A DNA stretch of 25,137 bases from Clostridiales bacterium (GCA_014799645.1 JAAVHQ010000028.1:10439-35575); one strand, 5' to 3'. Shown: positions 1-7,319, counted from the first letter of the stretch. The notes: generated from the sequence alone by a model not told the origin. Translations and numbers: made by a program.

Positions 1-1098
1 GACAGACTTGACGAAATGAATATCAGACATACGACTTTCTTCAACGTCGCTCCAGACCCAACGCTCGGTTGCGCGCTCGAAGGCGCAAAGGCTATGAAGG
101 AATTCGAGCCAGACGTAATCATCGCAGTCGGCGGCGGTTCGGCTATGGACGCAGGTAAGATTATGTGGGTACTTTACGAGCACCCCGAAATCGACTTCCA
201 AGACCTCGCTATGAGATTTATGGATATAAGAAAGAGAGTATATACCTTCCCGCACATGGGCGACAAGGCTACGTTTATCGCAGTCGCTACGACGGCAGGT
301 ACGGGTTCTGAAGTAACTCCGTTTGCGGTTATCACCGACGAGAAGACGGGTACGAAATATCCTCTTGCAGACTATGAGTTGTTGCCTGATATGGCTATCA
401 TAGACGCAGACCTTATGATGAATATTCCTAAGGGCTTGACGGCAGCGTCCGGTATCGACGCTTTGACCCACGCTTTGGAGGCTATCGCTTCTATTATGGC
501 GACCGACTTCACCAACGGCATTGCGAAAGAAGCAATTCAGTTGATATTCGACTATTTGCCAAGAGCGTACGAGCTCGGTGCGCACGACGCGGAGGCTAGA
601 GAAGAGATGGCTCACGCTTCTTGTATGGCAGGTATGGCTTTCGCCAACGCTTTCCTCGGCGTATGTCACTCTATGGCTCACAAACTCGGCTCTTATCATC
701 ACTTGCCGCACGGCGTTGCCAACGCTTTGATGATAGACGAAGTTATCAGATTCAACTGCGTTGAAAATCCAACCAAGATGGGTACTTTCCCACAATACAA
801 ATATCCTCAGTGTATGAAGAGATACGCTGACGTTGCTACAATGTTGGGATTGAAAGGTAAGACGGATATGGATAAGGTTGAAGCGCTTATCGCTGAAATC
901 GACAAACTTAAAAAGGCAGTCGGCATCAAAGATACTATCAAAGATTACGGCGTAGACGAAGCGGCTTTCAAGGCTACTCTCGACCAAATGGTAGAGGACG
1001 CATTCGACGATCAATGCACGGGCGCAAATCCGAGATATCCGCTTATGAAGGAAATCAAGCAAATGTATTTGAATGCTTATTATGGCGCAAAGAAATAA
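1..1098 (+). CDS. adhE: Bifunctional aldehyde-alcohol dehydrogenase AdhE, C-terminal (iron-dependent ADH) part, cut by the window edge
   Basis: This is the 3' part of an AdhE-type protein. The reading frame is open from base 1, so the ATG at 16 is internal and the real start lies outside the window. The visible 365 residues are the iron-containing alcohol dehydrogenase domain, which reduces acetaldehyde to ethanol with NADH. The whole enzyme normally also carries an N-terminal CoA-acylating aldehyde dehydrogenase. Seen: the nucleotide-binding GGGSAMDAGK motif, TTAGTGSEVTPF, the KYPLADYEL segment, and the Fe-ligand region with HALEA, FANAFLGVCHSMAHK and HHLPHGVANA. The C-terminus has the AdhE-type signatures FPQY and FDDQCTGANPRYPL. 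These last two and the phrase MRFMDIRKRVY point to AdhE rather than a stand-alone butanol or propanediol dehydrogenase. It ends 42 bases before a strong terminator. AdhE is a cytoplasmic, often filament-forming fermentation enzyme. The presence of the aldehyde dehydrogenase half is inferred, not seen. Confidence 0.93.
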   Translation, partial: DRLDEMNIRHTTFFNVAPDPTLGCALEGAKAMKEFEPDVIIAVGGGSAMDAGKIMWVLYEHPEIDFQDLAMRFMDIRKRVYTFPHMGDKATFIAVATTAGTGSEVTPFAVITDEKTGTKYPLADYELLPDMAIIDADLMMNIPKGLTAASGIDALTHALEAIASIMATDFTNGIAKEAIQLIFDYLPRAYELGAHDAEAREEMAHASCMAGMAFANAFLGVCHSMAHKLGSYHHLPHGVANALMIDEVIRFNCVENPTKMGTFPQYKYPQCMKRYADVATMLGLKGKTDMDKVEALIAEIDKLKKAVGIKDTIKDYGVDEAAFKATLDQMVEDAFDDQCTGANPRYPLMKEIKQMYLNAYYGAKK

Positions 1099-1139
1099 TC
1101 GGAGATAGTATTCAAAGATTTTCAAATTTAATAAAAATT

Positions 1140-1170
1140 AAGGAAGCCCGAAAGGACTTCCTTTTTCTTT
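1140..1170 (+). terminator. Intrinsic terminator after adhE
   Basis: AAGGAAG and CTTCCTT arms pair around an inner CC/GG pair and a GAAA tetraloop with one C-A mismatch, followed directly by TTTTTCTTT. It lies 42 bases after the adhE stop codon. Confidence 0.88.
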
Positions 1171-1177
1171 ATTGGTA

Positions 1178-1186
1178 TGATATAAT
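1178..1186 (+). promoter_or_regulatory. Extended -10 promoter for the 1305 gene
   Basis: TGATATAAT is a consensus TATAAT with an upstream TGn extension. It sits just after the adhE terminator and about 120 bases before the next start codon. No convincing -35 is present 17 bases upstream, which an extended -10 can tolerate. Confidence 0.45.
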
Positions 1187-1304
1187 AAAGTTATAAGAGT
1201 GGGGTATGGCGAGCCTAGTCTATTTTAGAAATATGATTATGCACAAATTGCGCAAGTGCAAGAAATATTAAAATGGCTAAGCACATTCTTGGAGGAAAGA
1301 TTTA

Positions 1305-2174
1305 ATGTTAAAACGCAAGATTTCAAATAAGGAATCAGAGGGTAATATATTATTAGACGAAATGGATTTTGAAACCGACGAATCGTTTGAGAATTTTCAA
1401 AGCTATGATGAAGTAAAAGGCTTTGTCAAAGACGTCTATAAAAATATAAAAACTTTATACGGCGTATATGACCCAAATCATAAGTCAAAATTTGAAAGAT
1501 GCTTTTTGATTTGTGTAGCAATGATTTTTGCAGGAACGCCGTTTGGACTTATTATTTGGAATCTCATTGCGCACAAATTCCAGTGGTGGGTAAATTTGGT
1601 TTTGTTGGCGCTCGGTATATTCTTCAGTTATTTGGCAATTTCGTTTTTAAAAGACTTTTTAAGCACGAGATTCAAAGCTTATGTGTATTTTTATAAGATT
1701 GGAGATAAAACAATAACAATTTATAAGCAAACTAAAGGAAAGCATATTACTATATATTTAAGTAAGAAAAAAGTGTTTAGAAAATATAGGGATGGCGATT
1801 GGCAAGAGATAAGTTATGATGAAGATGAAATGATGGGAAAGGATTTGCTCTTTTCCAAGTTTAGATGCGGTTTAGATAGGGATTTAGGGTATACGGAAAG
1901 AAAAAACGGAGACAAAATAGTTTATTCGTACAATAAGGAATTGCGAAAAAGGACTACCGTAATGACAATTCAAGACGGTGTGTTGCAAAGTATAAAGCAT
2001 TGTAAGTTGCATTATGATAATGAGGCTAAACTAAGAATAAACGCAGTAGATTTACTTACTGGGCTTGAGGTTAATTCAATGCGTAGTTGTGATATACCCA
2101 AATCTTTTTTAGAGTTTTGGGAGTCTAGAGAGATTGAATTTCCTAAAGAAAATGAATACTTGTATTTTGTTTAA
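1305..2174 (+). CDS. Unknown protein with a two-helix membrane hairpin
   Basis: No family is recognised. The 289-residue product has an acidic, probably cytoplasmic N-terminal stretch (about residues 10-60), two closely spaced hydrophobic helices (about 66-88 and 94-117) and a long, basic, soluble C-terminal half. This is the plan of a membrane-anchored cytoplasmic domain with a short external turn (HKFQWW). The start is supported by GGAGGA at 1291-1296, eight bases ahead of the ATG. The gene is monocistronic between two terminators. Codon and base use are visibly AT-richer than adhE or the malic enzyme, which suggests a recently acquired or fast-evolving accessory gene. The C-terminal half has a beta-rich look (KTITIYKQTKGKHITIYL), but no catalytic motif stands out. 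That it encodes a real protein is likely; its function is unknown. Confidence 0.75.
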   Translation: MLKRKISNKESEGNILLDEMDFETDESFENFQSYDEVKGFVKDVYKNIKTLYGVYDPNHKSKFERCFLICVAMIFAGTPFGLIIWNLIAHKFQWWVNLVLLALGIFFSYLAISFLKDFLSTRFKAYVYFYKIGDKTITIYKQTKGKHITIYLSKKKVFRKYRDGDWQEISYDEDEMMGKDLLFSKFRCGLDRDLGYTERKNGDKIVYSYNKELRKRTTVMTIQDGVLQSIKHCKLHYDNEAKLRINAVDLLTGLEVNSMRSCDIPKSFLEFWESREIEFPKENEYLYFV

Positions 2175-2202
2175 GTGATATAATGAAAAATCATAGGAAT
2201 AT

Positions 2203-2236
2203 AAAAACTCTTGGGTAGTTAATCCAAGAGTTTTTT
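2203..2236. terminator. Bidirectional terminator between convergent genes
   Basis: AAAAACTCTTGG at 2203-2214 pairs perfectly with CCAAGAGTTTTT at 2224-2235 around a nine-base loop. The A-rich left flank and T-rich right flank let it work for the 1305 gene on the plus strand and for the malic enzyme gene arriving on the minus strand. Confidence 0.9.
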
Positions 2237-2256
2237 GTTCTGAAAATTTGGTTTAC

Positions 2257-3426
2257 TTATATCCTCGCTACGCCCGTATCCTTAGCGGCTTTTGCGACGG
2301 CTTTCGCAACGGTCTTGCCGATTCTCTCGTCAAACGCTTTGGGGAGAATATAATCGGCGTTGAGTTCCTCGTCGCTGACAAGATTGGCAATCGCTTGCGC
2401 GGCAGCCATTTTCATTTCTTCGTTGATTTCCTTTGCTCTTACGTCCAAAGCGCCTCTGAATATGCCGGGGAAGGCGAGCACGTTGTTGATTTGGTTGGGG
2501 AAGTCGCTTCTGCCAGTGCCGACGACTTTCGCGCCGGCTTCTTTTGCAAGGTCGGGCATAATCTCGGGAACGGGATTAGCCATTGCCATTACGATAGCGT
2601 CTTTTGCCATAGAGCGTATCATATCTTGCGATACGATATTCGGGGCGGAAACGCCGATGAGTATGTCCGCGCCTTTCATTGCGTCAGCTAACGTTCCTTG
2701 ACGGTTGTTCTTATTAGTGATTTGAGCGATTTCTTCATTGCCCTTAGGCTCGTTGACGCCCTTGCAAATAATGCCTTTTCTATTGCAGACCAAAATATCT
2801 TTTACGCCCAATTTGAGCAAGAGTTTTGCAATCGCCGTACCAGCCGCGCCAGCGCCGCTGAAAGTGACGGTAACGTCTTGCCACTTTTTGCCTACCAACT
2901 TCAATGCGTTGATAAGAGCGGCGGCGGTAACTACCGCAGTGCCGTGTTGGTCGTCGTGGAAGATAGGTATATCCGTACGCTCTTTGAGTTTTTTCTCTAT
3001 TTCAAAACATCTCGGAGCGGAGATGTCTTCAAGGTTCACGCCGCCGAAACTTCCCGAAATCAAAGCGACCGTGTTGACGATTTCGTCCACGTCCTTTGAC
3101 TTTACGCACAAGGGGAAAGCGTCCACGCCGCCGAATTCTTTGAAGAGTACGCATTTGCCTTCCATAACGGGCATACCTGCCTCAGGACCGATGTCGCCGA
3201 GACCGAGTACGGCAGTTCCGTCAGTCACGACTGCGACCGTATTCCATCTTCTCGTGAGTTCGTAAGACTTCGTTATATCTTTTTGAATTTCAAGACAGGC
3301 TTGCGCAACGCCGGGGGTATATGCTAAGGACAAATCTTCTTTGTTTTCGACCTTAGAGCGTGACACGATTTCTATCTTACCTTGCCATTCGTAGTGCTTT
3401 TTCAATGATTCTTTCATATAATCCAT
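2257..3426 (-). CDS. Malic enzyme (oxaloacetate-decarboxylating malate dehydrogenase)
   Basis: Oxidatively decarboxylates L-malate to pyruvate and CO2 with NAD(P)+ in the cytoplasm. The 389 residues match the short bacterial malic enzymes (YtsJ/MaeB N-domain type, about 390-410 aa) without the phosphotransacetylase extension found in E. coli MaeB. Seen: the catalytic tyrosine motif YTPGVAQAC (Tyr36), VTDGTAVLGLGDIGPEAGMP (68-87), the metal-binding region FHDDQHGTA (156-164), the dinucleotide-binding GAGAAGTA (191-198), and SDFPNQINNVLAFPGIFRGA (307-326). The start is fixed by GAGGTGA on the minus strand (plus positions 3433-3439), six bases before the ATG. An in-frame Met at residue 4 has no better site. 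The gene is divergent from an AraC-family regulator, which may or may not control it. Cofactor preference cannot be read safely. It may also be called sfcA, maeB or mleA in relatives. Confidence 0.95.
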   Translation of the reverse strand: MDYMKESLKKHYEWQGKIEIVSRSKVENKEDLSLAYTPGVAQACLEIQKDITKSYELTRRWNTVAVVTDGTAVLGLGDIGPEAGMPVMEGKCVLFKEFGGVDAFPLCVKSKDVDEIVNTVALISGSFGGVNLEDISAPRCFEIEKKLKERTDIPIFHDDQHGTAVVTAAALINALKLVGKKWQDVTVTFSGAGAAGTAIAKLLLKLGVKDILVCNRKGIICKGVNEPKGNEEIAQITNKNNRQGTLADAMKGADILIGVSAPNIVSQDMIRSMAKDAIVMAMANPVPEIMPDLAKEAGAKVVGTGRSDFPNQINNVLAFPGIFRGALDVRAKEINEEMKMAAAQAIANLVSDEELNADYILPKAFDERIGKTVAKAVAKAAKDTGVARI

Positions 3427-3461
3427 ATCGATTCACCTCATAGTGGAATGTTATCAATAAT

Positions 3462-3489
3462 ATTTTAACATACATTTTTCTGTTTGAAA
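3462..3489 (-). promoter_or_regulatory. Probable promoter of the malic enzyme gene
   Basis: On the minus strand TTTCAA (plus 3484-3489) and TAAAAT (plus 3462-3467) are 16 bases apart, with a TG just upstream of the -10. The -35 is poor, so the promoter may need an activator. Confidence 0.4.
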
Positions 3490-3689
3490 ACGATATGACG
3501 ACATATTTAGACAAAAAAAATTGTCATTTTGTCATTGAATTTATTGAGAATTTTATATATATCAATATTTTCAAATTTTCATCAATTGTTTGTTTGTAGA
3601 CAAAAATAGTGATTTTGTTGAAATTTTGGCAGTAAAATTAGCACTTTTAGGGCTAATTAGGCGGTTTTATATAAAATTTCGAAAATTTG

Positions 3690-3718
3690 TTGATTATTAT
3701 AAAAAATAATGATATTAT
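3690..3718 (+). promoter_or_regulatory. Probable promoter of the AraC-family regulator
   Basis: TTGATT, a 17-base spacer, then TATTAT with a TGA extension. It ends 48 bases before the start codon at 3767. Confidence 0.5.
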
Positions 3719-3766
3719 TAAAATATACAAATAATCAAGCTGTCAACAACGGATAAGAGGGACATT

Positions 3767-4576
3767 ATGGCTGAGTTTTTTATAAATTTTACTAGATATA
3801 TAGACGAAGATTCTCCTGTCAAAATCAGAATGATTGGGGAGACTCAGCAAGAAGACAGCGTAAACGAGGAACGCCGAGATTCGGATATTATGGCTCTCGA
3901 ATACATTATTTCGGGCGAAGGTATTTTGGAAATCGACGGCAAGACCTATTATCCCAAAGTGGGCGACGTTTTTTTCCTCAAAAAGGGCAGCAATCACAAG
4001 TATTCGTCAAGCAAGAAAAACGGCTGGCACAAAATTTGGGTAGTCTTCGAGGGCAGGCTTATGGAAGAAATCGTCGACATGTACCTTCCCAAAGACACCT
4101 ATTTGTTTTCAAATTGCTACGTAGGCAATTACTTCCAAGACATCTTGTATTATCTCAAAAATTTCAAGAACAATTACAAGAAACTTACCGACGGCGTGTC
4201 CATCAAGCTTTTTGAGATTTTTACCGCTATCAGAAGCAATTCTACGACGGAGAAGAAAGCGAGCCTTGCTATGCAAATAAAGGACACTCTTGATATGATG
4301 GTGGAGAGCGAACTTTCTTTGGAAAGTCTTAGCGCGCAATTCGGATATACAAAAAACCATATTATTCACATTTTCAAAAAGGCGTTCGGTATCACTCCGT
4401 ACAACTATTTTTTGGAGAGAAAAATCGAGTACGCAAAGGTCTATTTGGACAACTGTTCGCTGTCAATCGCCGATATCGCATCCAAACTTTCTTTCAGCGA
4501 CCAACAGTATTTTTCTATATGTTTCAAAAAGATTGTGGGCGTTCCGCCGATAGTCTATCGCAACAAAAAGTTTTGA
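3767..4576 (+). CDS. AraC/XylS-family transcriptional regulator with N-terminal cupin
   Basis: A 269-residue DNA-binding regulator. The N-terminal half is a cupin-type sensor domain, with the segment GEGILEIDGKTYYPKVGDVF (50-69), the usual sugar or small-ligand binding fold of AraC proteins. The last 100 residues carry two helix-turn-helix units. The first is around SLESLSAQFGYTKNHIIHIF. The second is around SIADIASKLSFSDQQYFSIC and is followed by FKKIVGVPPIVYR, the family C-terminal signature. The start is supported by AAGAGGG ending six bases before the ATG. It is divergent from the malic enzyme gene across a repeat-rich gap and lies upstream of, but apparently not in an operon with, the lysyl-tRNA synthetase gene, which has its own promoter. 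The ligand and targets are unknown. Control of the divergent gene is a reasonable guess, but many AraC regulators of this type act on distant sugar genes. Confidence 0.93.
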   Translation: MAEFFINFTRYIDEDSPVKIRMIGETQQEDSVNEERRDSDIMALEYIISGEGILEIDGKTYYPKVGDVFFLKKGSNHKYSSSKKNGWHKIWVVFEGRLMEEIVDMYLPKDTYLFSNCYVGNYFQDILYYLKNFKNNYKKLTDGVSIKLFEIFTAIRSNSTTEKKASLAMQIKDTLDMMVESELSLESLSAQFGYTKNHIIHIFKKAFGITPYNYFLERKIEYAKVYLDNCSLSIADIASKLSFSDQQYFSICFKKIVGVPPIVYRNKKF

Positions 4577-4587
4577 TTTATATTTAG

Positions 4588-4616
4588 TTGAAAATTTATC
4601 CTACGTATGCTAAAAT
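4588..4616 (+). promoter_or_regulatory. Promoter of the class I lysyl-tRNA synthetase gene
   Basis: TTGAAA at 4588-4593 and TAAAAT at 4611-4616 are separated by exactly 17 bases, with a TGC extension before the -10. The leader to the start at 4658 is only about 35 bases, too short for a T-box riboswitch. Confidence 0.7.
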
Positions 4617-4657
4617 ATTATAGTAAAAAATTTCAAACGTAAAATTGAGGTGTACTT

Positions 4658-6682
4658 ATGCATTGGGCGGAACAGATAGCGCAGAGAATTATTGAAAGAA
4701 ATCCAAATAAGGAAGAGTACGTTTGCGCCGCGGGAATCAGTCCTTCGGGCTCTATTCATATCGGCAATTTCAGAGATATTGCCACTTCTTATTTCGTTGC
4801 CAAATCGTTGAGAAAAATGGGCAAGAAAGCAAAGTTGCTTTTCTCGTGGGATGAATTCGACCGTTTGCGTAAAGTACCGGTCAACGTTGCCAAGGTCAAC
4901 GACGATATGGAGAAGTATATCGGCTGTCCTTACGTTGACGTACCCAATCCTTTCAAAGATAGCGACGCGAAGAATTACGCCGAGTATTTTGAGAAGGAGT
5001 TTGAAAATTCGCTTAAAAAGTTCGGTATTCAAATGGAATTCCGTCATCAAGCCCAAATGTACAGATCGGGCAAATACAAGGATTATATTCTTCTTGCGTT
5101 GAAAAAGCGTAAAGAAATTTTCGATATTATAGATTCGCACCGTACGCAAGAGGCGCAAGAGGGGGAACGCGACGCTTATTATCCCGTCAGCATCTACTGT
5201 CCGGAGTGCGGAAAGGACACGACGAAGATTGAAAGTCTCTCGGATGATTGCGCGAAAGCGACCTATACTTGCAAATGCGGACACAAGGGAAGTTTTGATT
5301 TTAACAAAGACTTCAATTGCAAACTCGCTTGGAAAATCGACTGGCCTATGAGATGGTGCTACGAGGGCGTAGACTTCGAGCCGGGCGGTAAGGATCACGC
5401 AAGTATCAACGGAAGTTACGACACGTCAAAGCATATATCAAAGCAGATTTTCGGCTACGATGCGCCTATATTCCAAGGCTATGAGTTTATCGGTATAAGC
5501 GACAGCAACACCTCGACGGGCAAGATGTCGGGATCAAGCGGTCTCAATCTTACTCCCGAGACGCTTCTCAAACTCTATCAGCCTGAAGTGCTTTTGTGGC
5601 TTTATTCGAGGAACGAACCTCTCAAAGCCTTCAACTTCTGTCTTGACGACGGCATACTCAGACAGTATTTCGAGTTTGACAAGATGTACAATGAATACAA
5701 AAACGGAACTGCCAACGAACTTACCAAGTCTATTATGGAACTTGCAAGCGTAGAGGGCAGAAATCTCGACCTAGTACCTATGAGCCTTATCGTTCAACTC
5801 GGTTCGGTCGTCAACTTCAATTTGAAGATGCTTGAAGTAGTCTTTGAAAAGATTGGCACGCCGTTCAAGTACGAAGAATTCAAAGACAGATTGGAGCGCG
5901 CTAAATTCTGGCTAGAAAAGTGCTCTCCGCAAGATATGAATACGCTTAGAAAGGGAAGAAACTGGCAAGTTTACGACGCTTTGAGCGATATGGAAAAGCA
6001 GGAAATTGCCGAGCTTTACGCTTTCCTCAAAAAGGGCAGTTACGATTTGGCTGAACTTCAAACGGAGTTGTACGCTATCCCCAAGAGAATTCGCAATCTC
6101 ACCTTGGAAGATAAGGAACTCAAAACCTGTCAAGGCGCATTCTTTAAGAACGTGTACAAACTTTTGATTGACAAGGAAAGAGGACCGAGACTCTATCTCT
6201 TCCTTTACGCGATTAACAAAAACGACTATCTATCTCTATTGGATTTCTCATACCCCAAGACGGCAGAGGAAGAAGAGAGCGAAAAGGTCGTAGAAGAAGT
6301 CGTCGAAGAAAATAAAGTAGTTTACGGCGAACCCGACCCCGTCGCCGATATCAAGGAAGAAATCGAACTTTCCGATTTTGAAAAAATAGATTTGAGAGTT
6401 TGCAAAATCTTGAAGTGCCAAGAAATCCGTAAGTCGCACAATTGCTACAAACTCACGCTTTTCGACGGCAAAGACGAAAGTGTAATAGTATCGTCTATCA
6501 AACATTACTATACGCCCGAACAACTCGTCGGCAAGAAAATTCTCGTCGTCGCCAACCTCAAACCTGTAAGAATAACCGGCGTAACCAGCAACGGTATGCT
6601 CGTCGCCGCTACCAACAACGCTTGCGGTTGCCAAGTAATCTTCGTCGACGACATCGTTCCCGAAGGCACGCAAATTAAGTAA
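4658..6682 (+). CDS. lysS: Class I lysine--tRNA ligase with C-terminal Trbp111/MetG-type tRNA-binding domain
   Basis: Attaches lysine to tRNA-Lys. This is the class I enzyme (LysRS1, also called LysK), typical of archaea and a minority of bacteria, not the usual class II LysS. Seen: the Rossmann HIGH-type signature SPSGSIHIGN (28-37), a cysteine pair CPEC (181-184) with CKC (205-207) likely binding zinc, and the KMSKS-type loop TGKMSGS (287-293). The catalytic and helix-bundle part ends near residue 530. It is followed by an acidic linker rich in E and V (about 535-568) and then by about 106 residues starting IELSDFEKIDLRV that form an OB-fold tRNA-binding domain, with NLKPVRITGVTSNGMLVAA as in the C-terminus of bacterial MetRS. 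LysRS1 is usually about 500-550 aa, so 674 residues reflects this extra domain. RBS: GAGGTG at 4647-4652. The class I assignment is firm; the fusion is directly visible as one uninterrupted frame. Confidence 0.94.
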   Translation: MHWAEQIAQRIIERNPNKEEYVCAAGISPSGSIHIGNFRDIATSYFVAKSLRKMGKKAKLLFSWDEFDRLRKVPVNVAKVNDDMEKYIGCPYVDVPNPFKDSDAKNYAEYFEKEFENSLKKFGIQMEFRHQAQMYRSGKYKDYILLALKKRKEIFDIIDSHRTQEAQEGERDAYYPVSIYCPECGKDTTKIESLSDDCAKATYTCKCGHKGSFDFNKDFNCKLAWKIDWPMRWCYEGVDFEPGGKDHASINGSYDTSKHISKQIFGYDAPIFQGYEFIGISDSNTSTGKMSGSSGLNLTPETLLKLYQPEVLLWLYSRNEPLKAFNFCLDDGILRQYFEFDKMYNEYKNGTANELTKSIMELASVEGRNLDLVPMSLIVQLGSVVNFNLKMLEVVFEKIGTPFKYEEFKDRLERAKFWLEKCSPQDMNTLRKGRNWQVYDALSDMEKQEIAELYAFLKKGSYDLAELQTELYAIPKRIRNLTLEDKELKTCQGAFFKNVYKLLIDKERGPRLYLFLYAINKNDYLSLLDFSYPKTAEEEESEKVVEEVVEENKVVYGEPDPVADIKEEIELSDFEKIDLRVCKILKCQEIRKSHNCYKLTLFDGKDESVIVSSIKHYYTPEQLVGKKILVVANLKPVRITGVTSNGMLVAATNNACGCQVIFVDDIVPEGTQIK

Positions 6683-6703
6683 AGATTGGATATTAAGAGC
6701 CGA

Positions 6704-6764
6704 CGGGAATACTCGCATGCGCTCGTGGCATTCGCGACTTTGTCGCTCGGCTAAGCGAACTCGC
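6704..6764 (-). repeat. GCGAGT-rich repeat, copy A (minus orientation)
   Basis: Read on the minus strand it begins GCGAGTTCGC (plus 6755-6764), contains a GCGAC-AAA-GTCGC hairpin (plus 6734-6746), and ends GCGAGTATTCCCG (plus 6704-6716). The following bases TCGG extend a match to the T-arm/acceptor of the neighbouring tRNA-Arg (ATTCCCGTCGG, 11 bases). The start and end modules recur in opposite orientation at 7274-7307. It lies just after the lysyl-tRNA synthetase stop codon and carries no gene. Confidence 0.7.
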
Positions 6765-6800
6765 GTCTATGACGCTGTTCAGATTCCTTATGAAAGTACA

Positions 6801-6835
6801 CAAAAATACCGCCTAAAAAGTGGGCGGTATTTTTG
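6801..6835. terminator. Bidirectional terminator for lysS and tRNA-Arg
   Basis: CAAAAATACCGCC at 6801-6813 pairs perfectly over 13 bp with GGCGGTATTTTTG at 6823-6835. On the minus strand it begins on the base after the CCA of tRNA-Arg. On the plus strand it closes the lysyl-tRNA synthetase transcript. Confidence 0.9.
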
Positions 6836-6910
6836 TGGTACTCCCGACGGGAATCGAACCCATAACTGCCCCTTAGGAGGGGGCTGTTATATCCATTTAA
6901 CTACGGAAGC
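6836..6910 (-). tRNA. tRNA-Arg (anticodon CCT)
   Basis: On the minus strand a full 75-base cloverleaf can be folded. The acceptor pairs GCTTCCG with CGGGAGT (two G-U pairs). The D stem is GTTA/TAAC. The anticodon stem is GCCCC/GGGGC with loop CTCCTAA, giving anticodon CCT, which reads AGG. There is a four-base variable loop, and the T arm is ATGGG-TTCGATT-CCCGT. Discriminator A and CCA are encoded. It has its own promoter and terminator. Confidence 0.96.
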
Positions 6911-6955
6911 GTAAAGTTAGTTTTGAGTTGCTTTTGCTAATTTACAAGCATTATT

Positions 6956-6984
6956 ACTATATTATATAATCAAGTTTATGTCAA
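6956..6984 (-). promoter_or_regulatory. Promoter of tRNA-Arg
   Basis: On the minus strand a consensus TTGACA (plus 6979-6984) and TATAGT (plus 6956-6961) are separated by exactly 17 bases, about 45 bases upstream of the mature tRNA 5' end. Confidence 0.8.
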
Positions 6985-7044
6985 TCTTTTGTTGTGTTTT
7001 TGACTGTAATTTGATATTAAAATTCAAAAATTTGCAAAAAACAA

Positions 7045-7073
7045 TAGACAGTCCTCAATTATTATGATAATAT
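7045..7073 (+). promoter_or_regulatory. Promoter of tRNA-Glu
   Basis: TAGACA at 7045-7050, a 17-base spacer and TAATAT at 7068-7073 with a TGA extension. Initiation would fall about 14 bases before the mature tRNA. Confidence 0.65.
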
Positions 7074-7093
7074 TATAAAGCAATTATCAATAT

Positions 7094-7168
7094 GGCTCCA
7101 TGGTCAAGCGGTTAAGACTCAGGCCTCTCACGCCTGCTACTCGGGTTCGAATCCCGATGGAGTCACCA
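7094..7168 (+). tRNA. tRNA-Glu (anticodon CTC)
   Basis: A 75-base cloverleaf. The acceptor pairs GGCTCCA with TGGAGTC. The D arm stem is GTC/GAC around AAGCGGTTAA. The anticodon stem is CAGGC/GCCTG with loop CTCTCAC, giving anticodon CTC, which reads GAG. The T arm is TCGGG-TTCGAAT-CCCGA. Discriminator A and CCA are encoded. Confidence 0.96.
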
Positions 7169-7207
7169 AAAAAAAGACAATCGACTATTTGTCGGTTGTC
7201 TTTTTTT
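7169..7207 (+). terminator. Terminator of tRNA-Glu
   Basis: Seven As, then GACAATCGAC (7176-7185) pairs with GTCGGTTGTC (7191-7200) around TATTT, then seven Ts. It begins on the base after the tRNA CCA. Confidence 0.92.
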
Positions 7208-7273
7208 GCGCGATTTCTAGGGAATTGAACTGCGCCGAAGTACTAATACAAATTATGTCAAATATTAAACGGC

Positions 7274-7319
7274 GCGAGTTCGCATTTGAGCATAGCGAGT
7301 ATTCCCGCTAGGAGTACCA
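7274..7319 (+). repeat. GCGAGT-rich repeat, copy B, ending in tRNA-acceptor-like sequence
   Basis: GCGAGTTCGC (7274-7283), then GAGCATAGCGAGTATTCCCG (7288-7307), matching both ends of copy A at 6704-6764 with an internal deletion of about 33 bases. It continues GGAGTACCA (7311-7319), identical to the last nine bases of tRNA-Arg including its CCA. No intact tRNA surrounds it. A GGGAATTGAAC at 7220-7230 also looks like a reversed tRNA T arm. The 7208-7383 gap otherwise holds nothing recognisable. Confidence 0.65.

Larger units (their letters stand above)
3427..3766. promoter_or_regulatory. Divergent AT-rich regulatory gap with GACAA repeats
   Basis: This 340-base stretch between the malic enzyme and AraC-family genes has no plausible ORF. 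It holds a promoter for each gene (listed separately) and several possible operator elements: the inverted repeat GACAAAAAAAATTGTC at 3510-3525, a reversed half-copy TTTTGTC at 3527-3533, and the direct repeat TAGACAAAAA at 3508-3517 and 3597-3606. These could be binding sites for the divergent AraC-type regulator or another factor. The assignment is inference only. Confidence 0.45.

Noticed and set aside
2174..2190. GTGATATAATG as an extended -10 promoter
   Set aside because: It directly overlaps the end of the 1305 gene and is followed within 20 bases by a terminator; no gene could use it.
4577..4657. T-box riboswitch before the class I LysRS gene, as known in some Bacillus lysK genes
   Set aside because: The leader after the promoter is only about 35 bases and has no T-box sequence or terminator hairpin.
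4610..5398. 262-codon open frame on the minus strand opposite the LysRS gene
   Set aside because: It lies fully antisense to a gene with clear catalytic motifs, has no family features, and its openness follows from the codon bias of the real gene.
6836..7319. attL/attR pair of an element integrated at tRNA-Arg
   Set aside because: The GGAGTACCA copy at 7311 is in inverted, not direct, orientation relative to tRNA-Arg and no integrase is present, so a simple integration scar does not fit.
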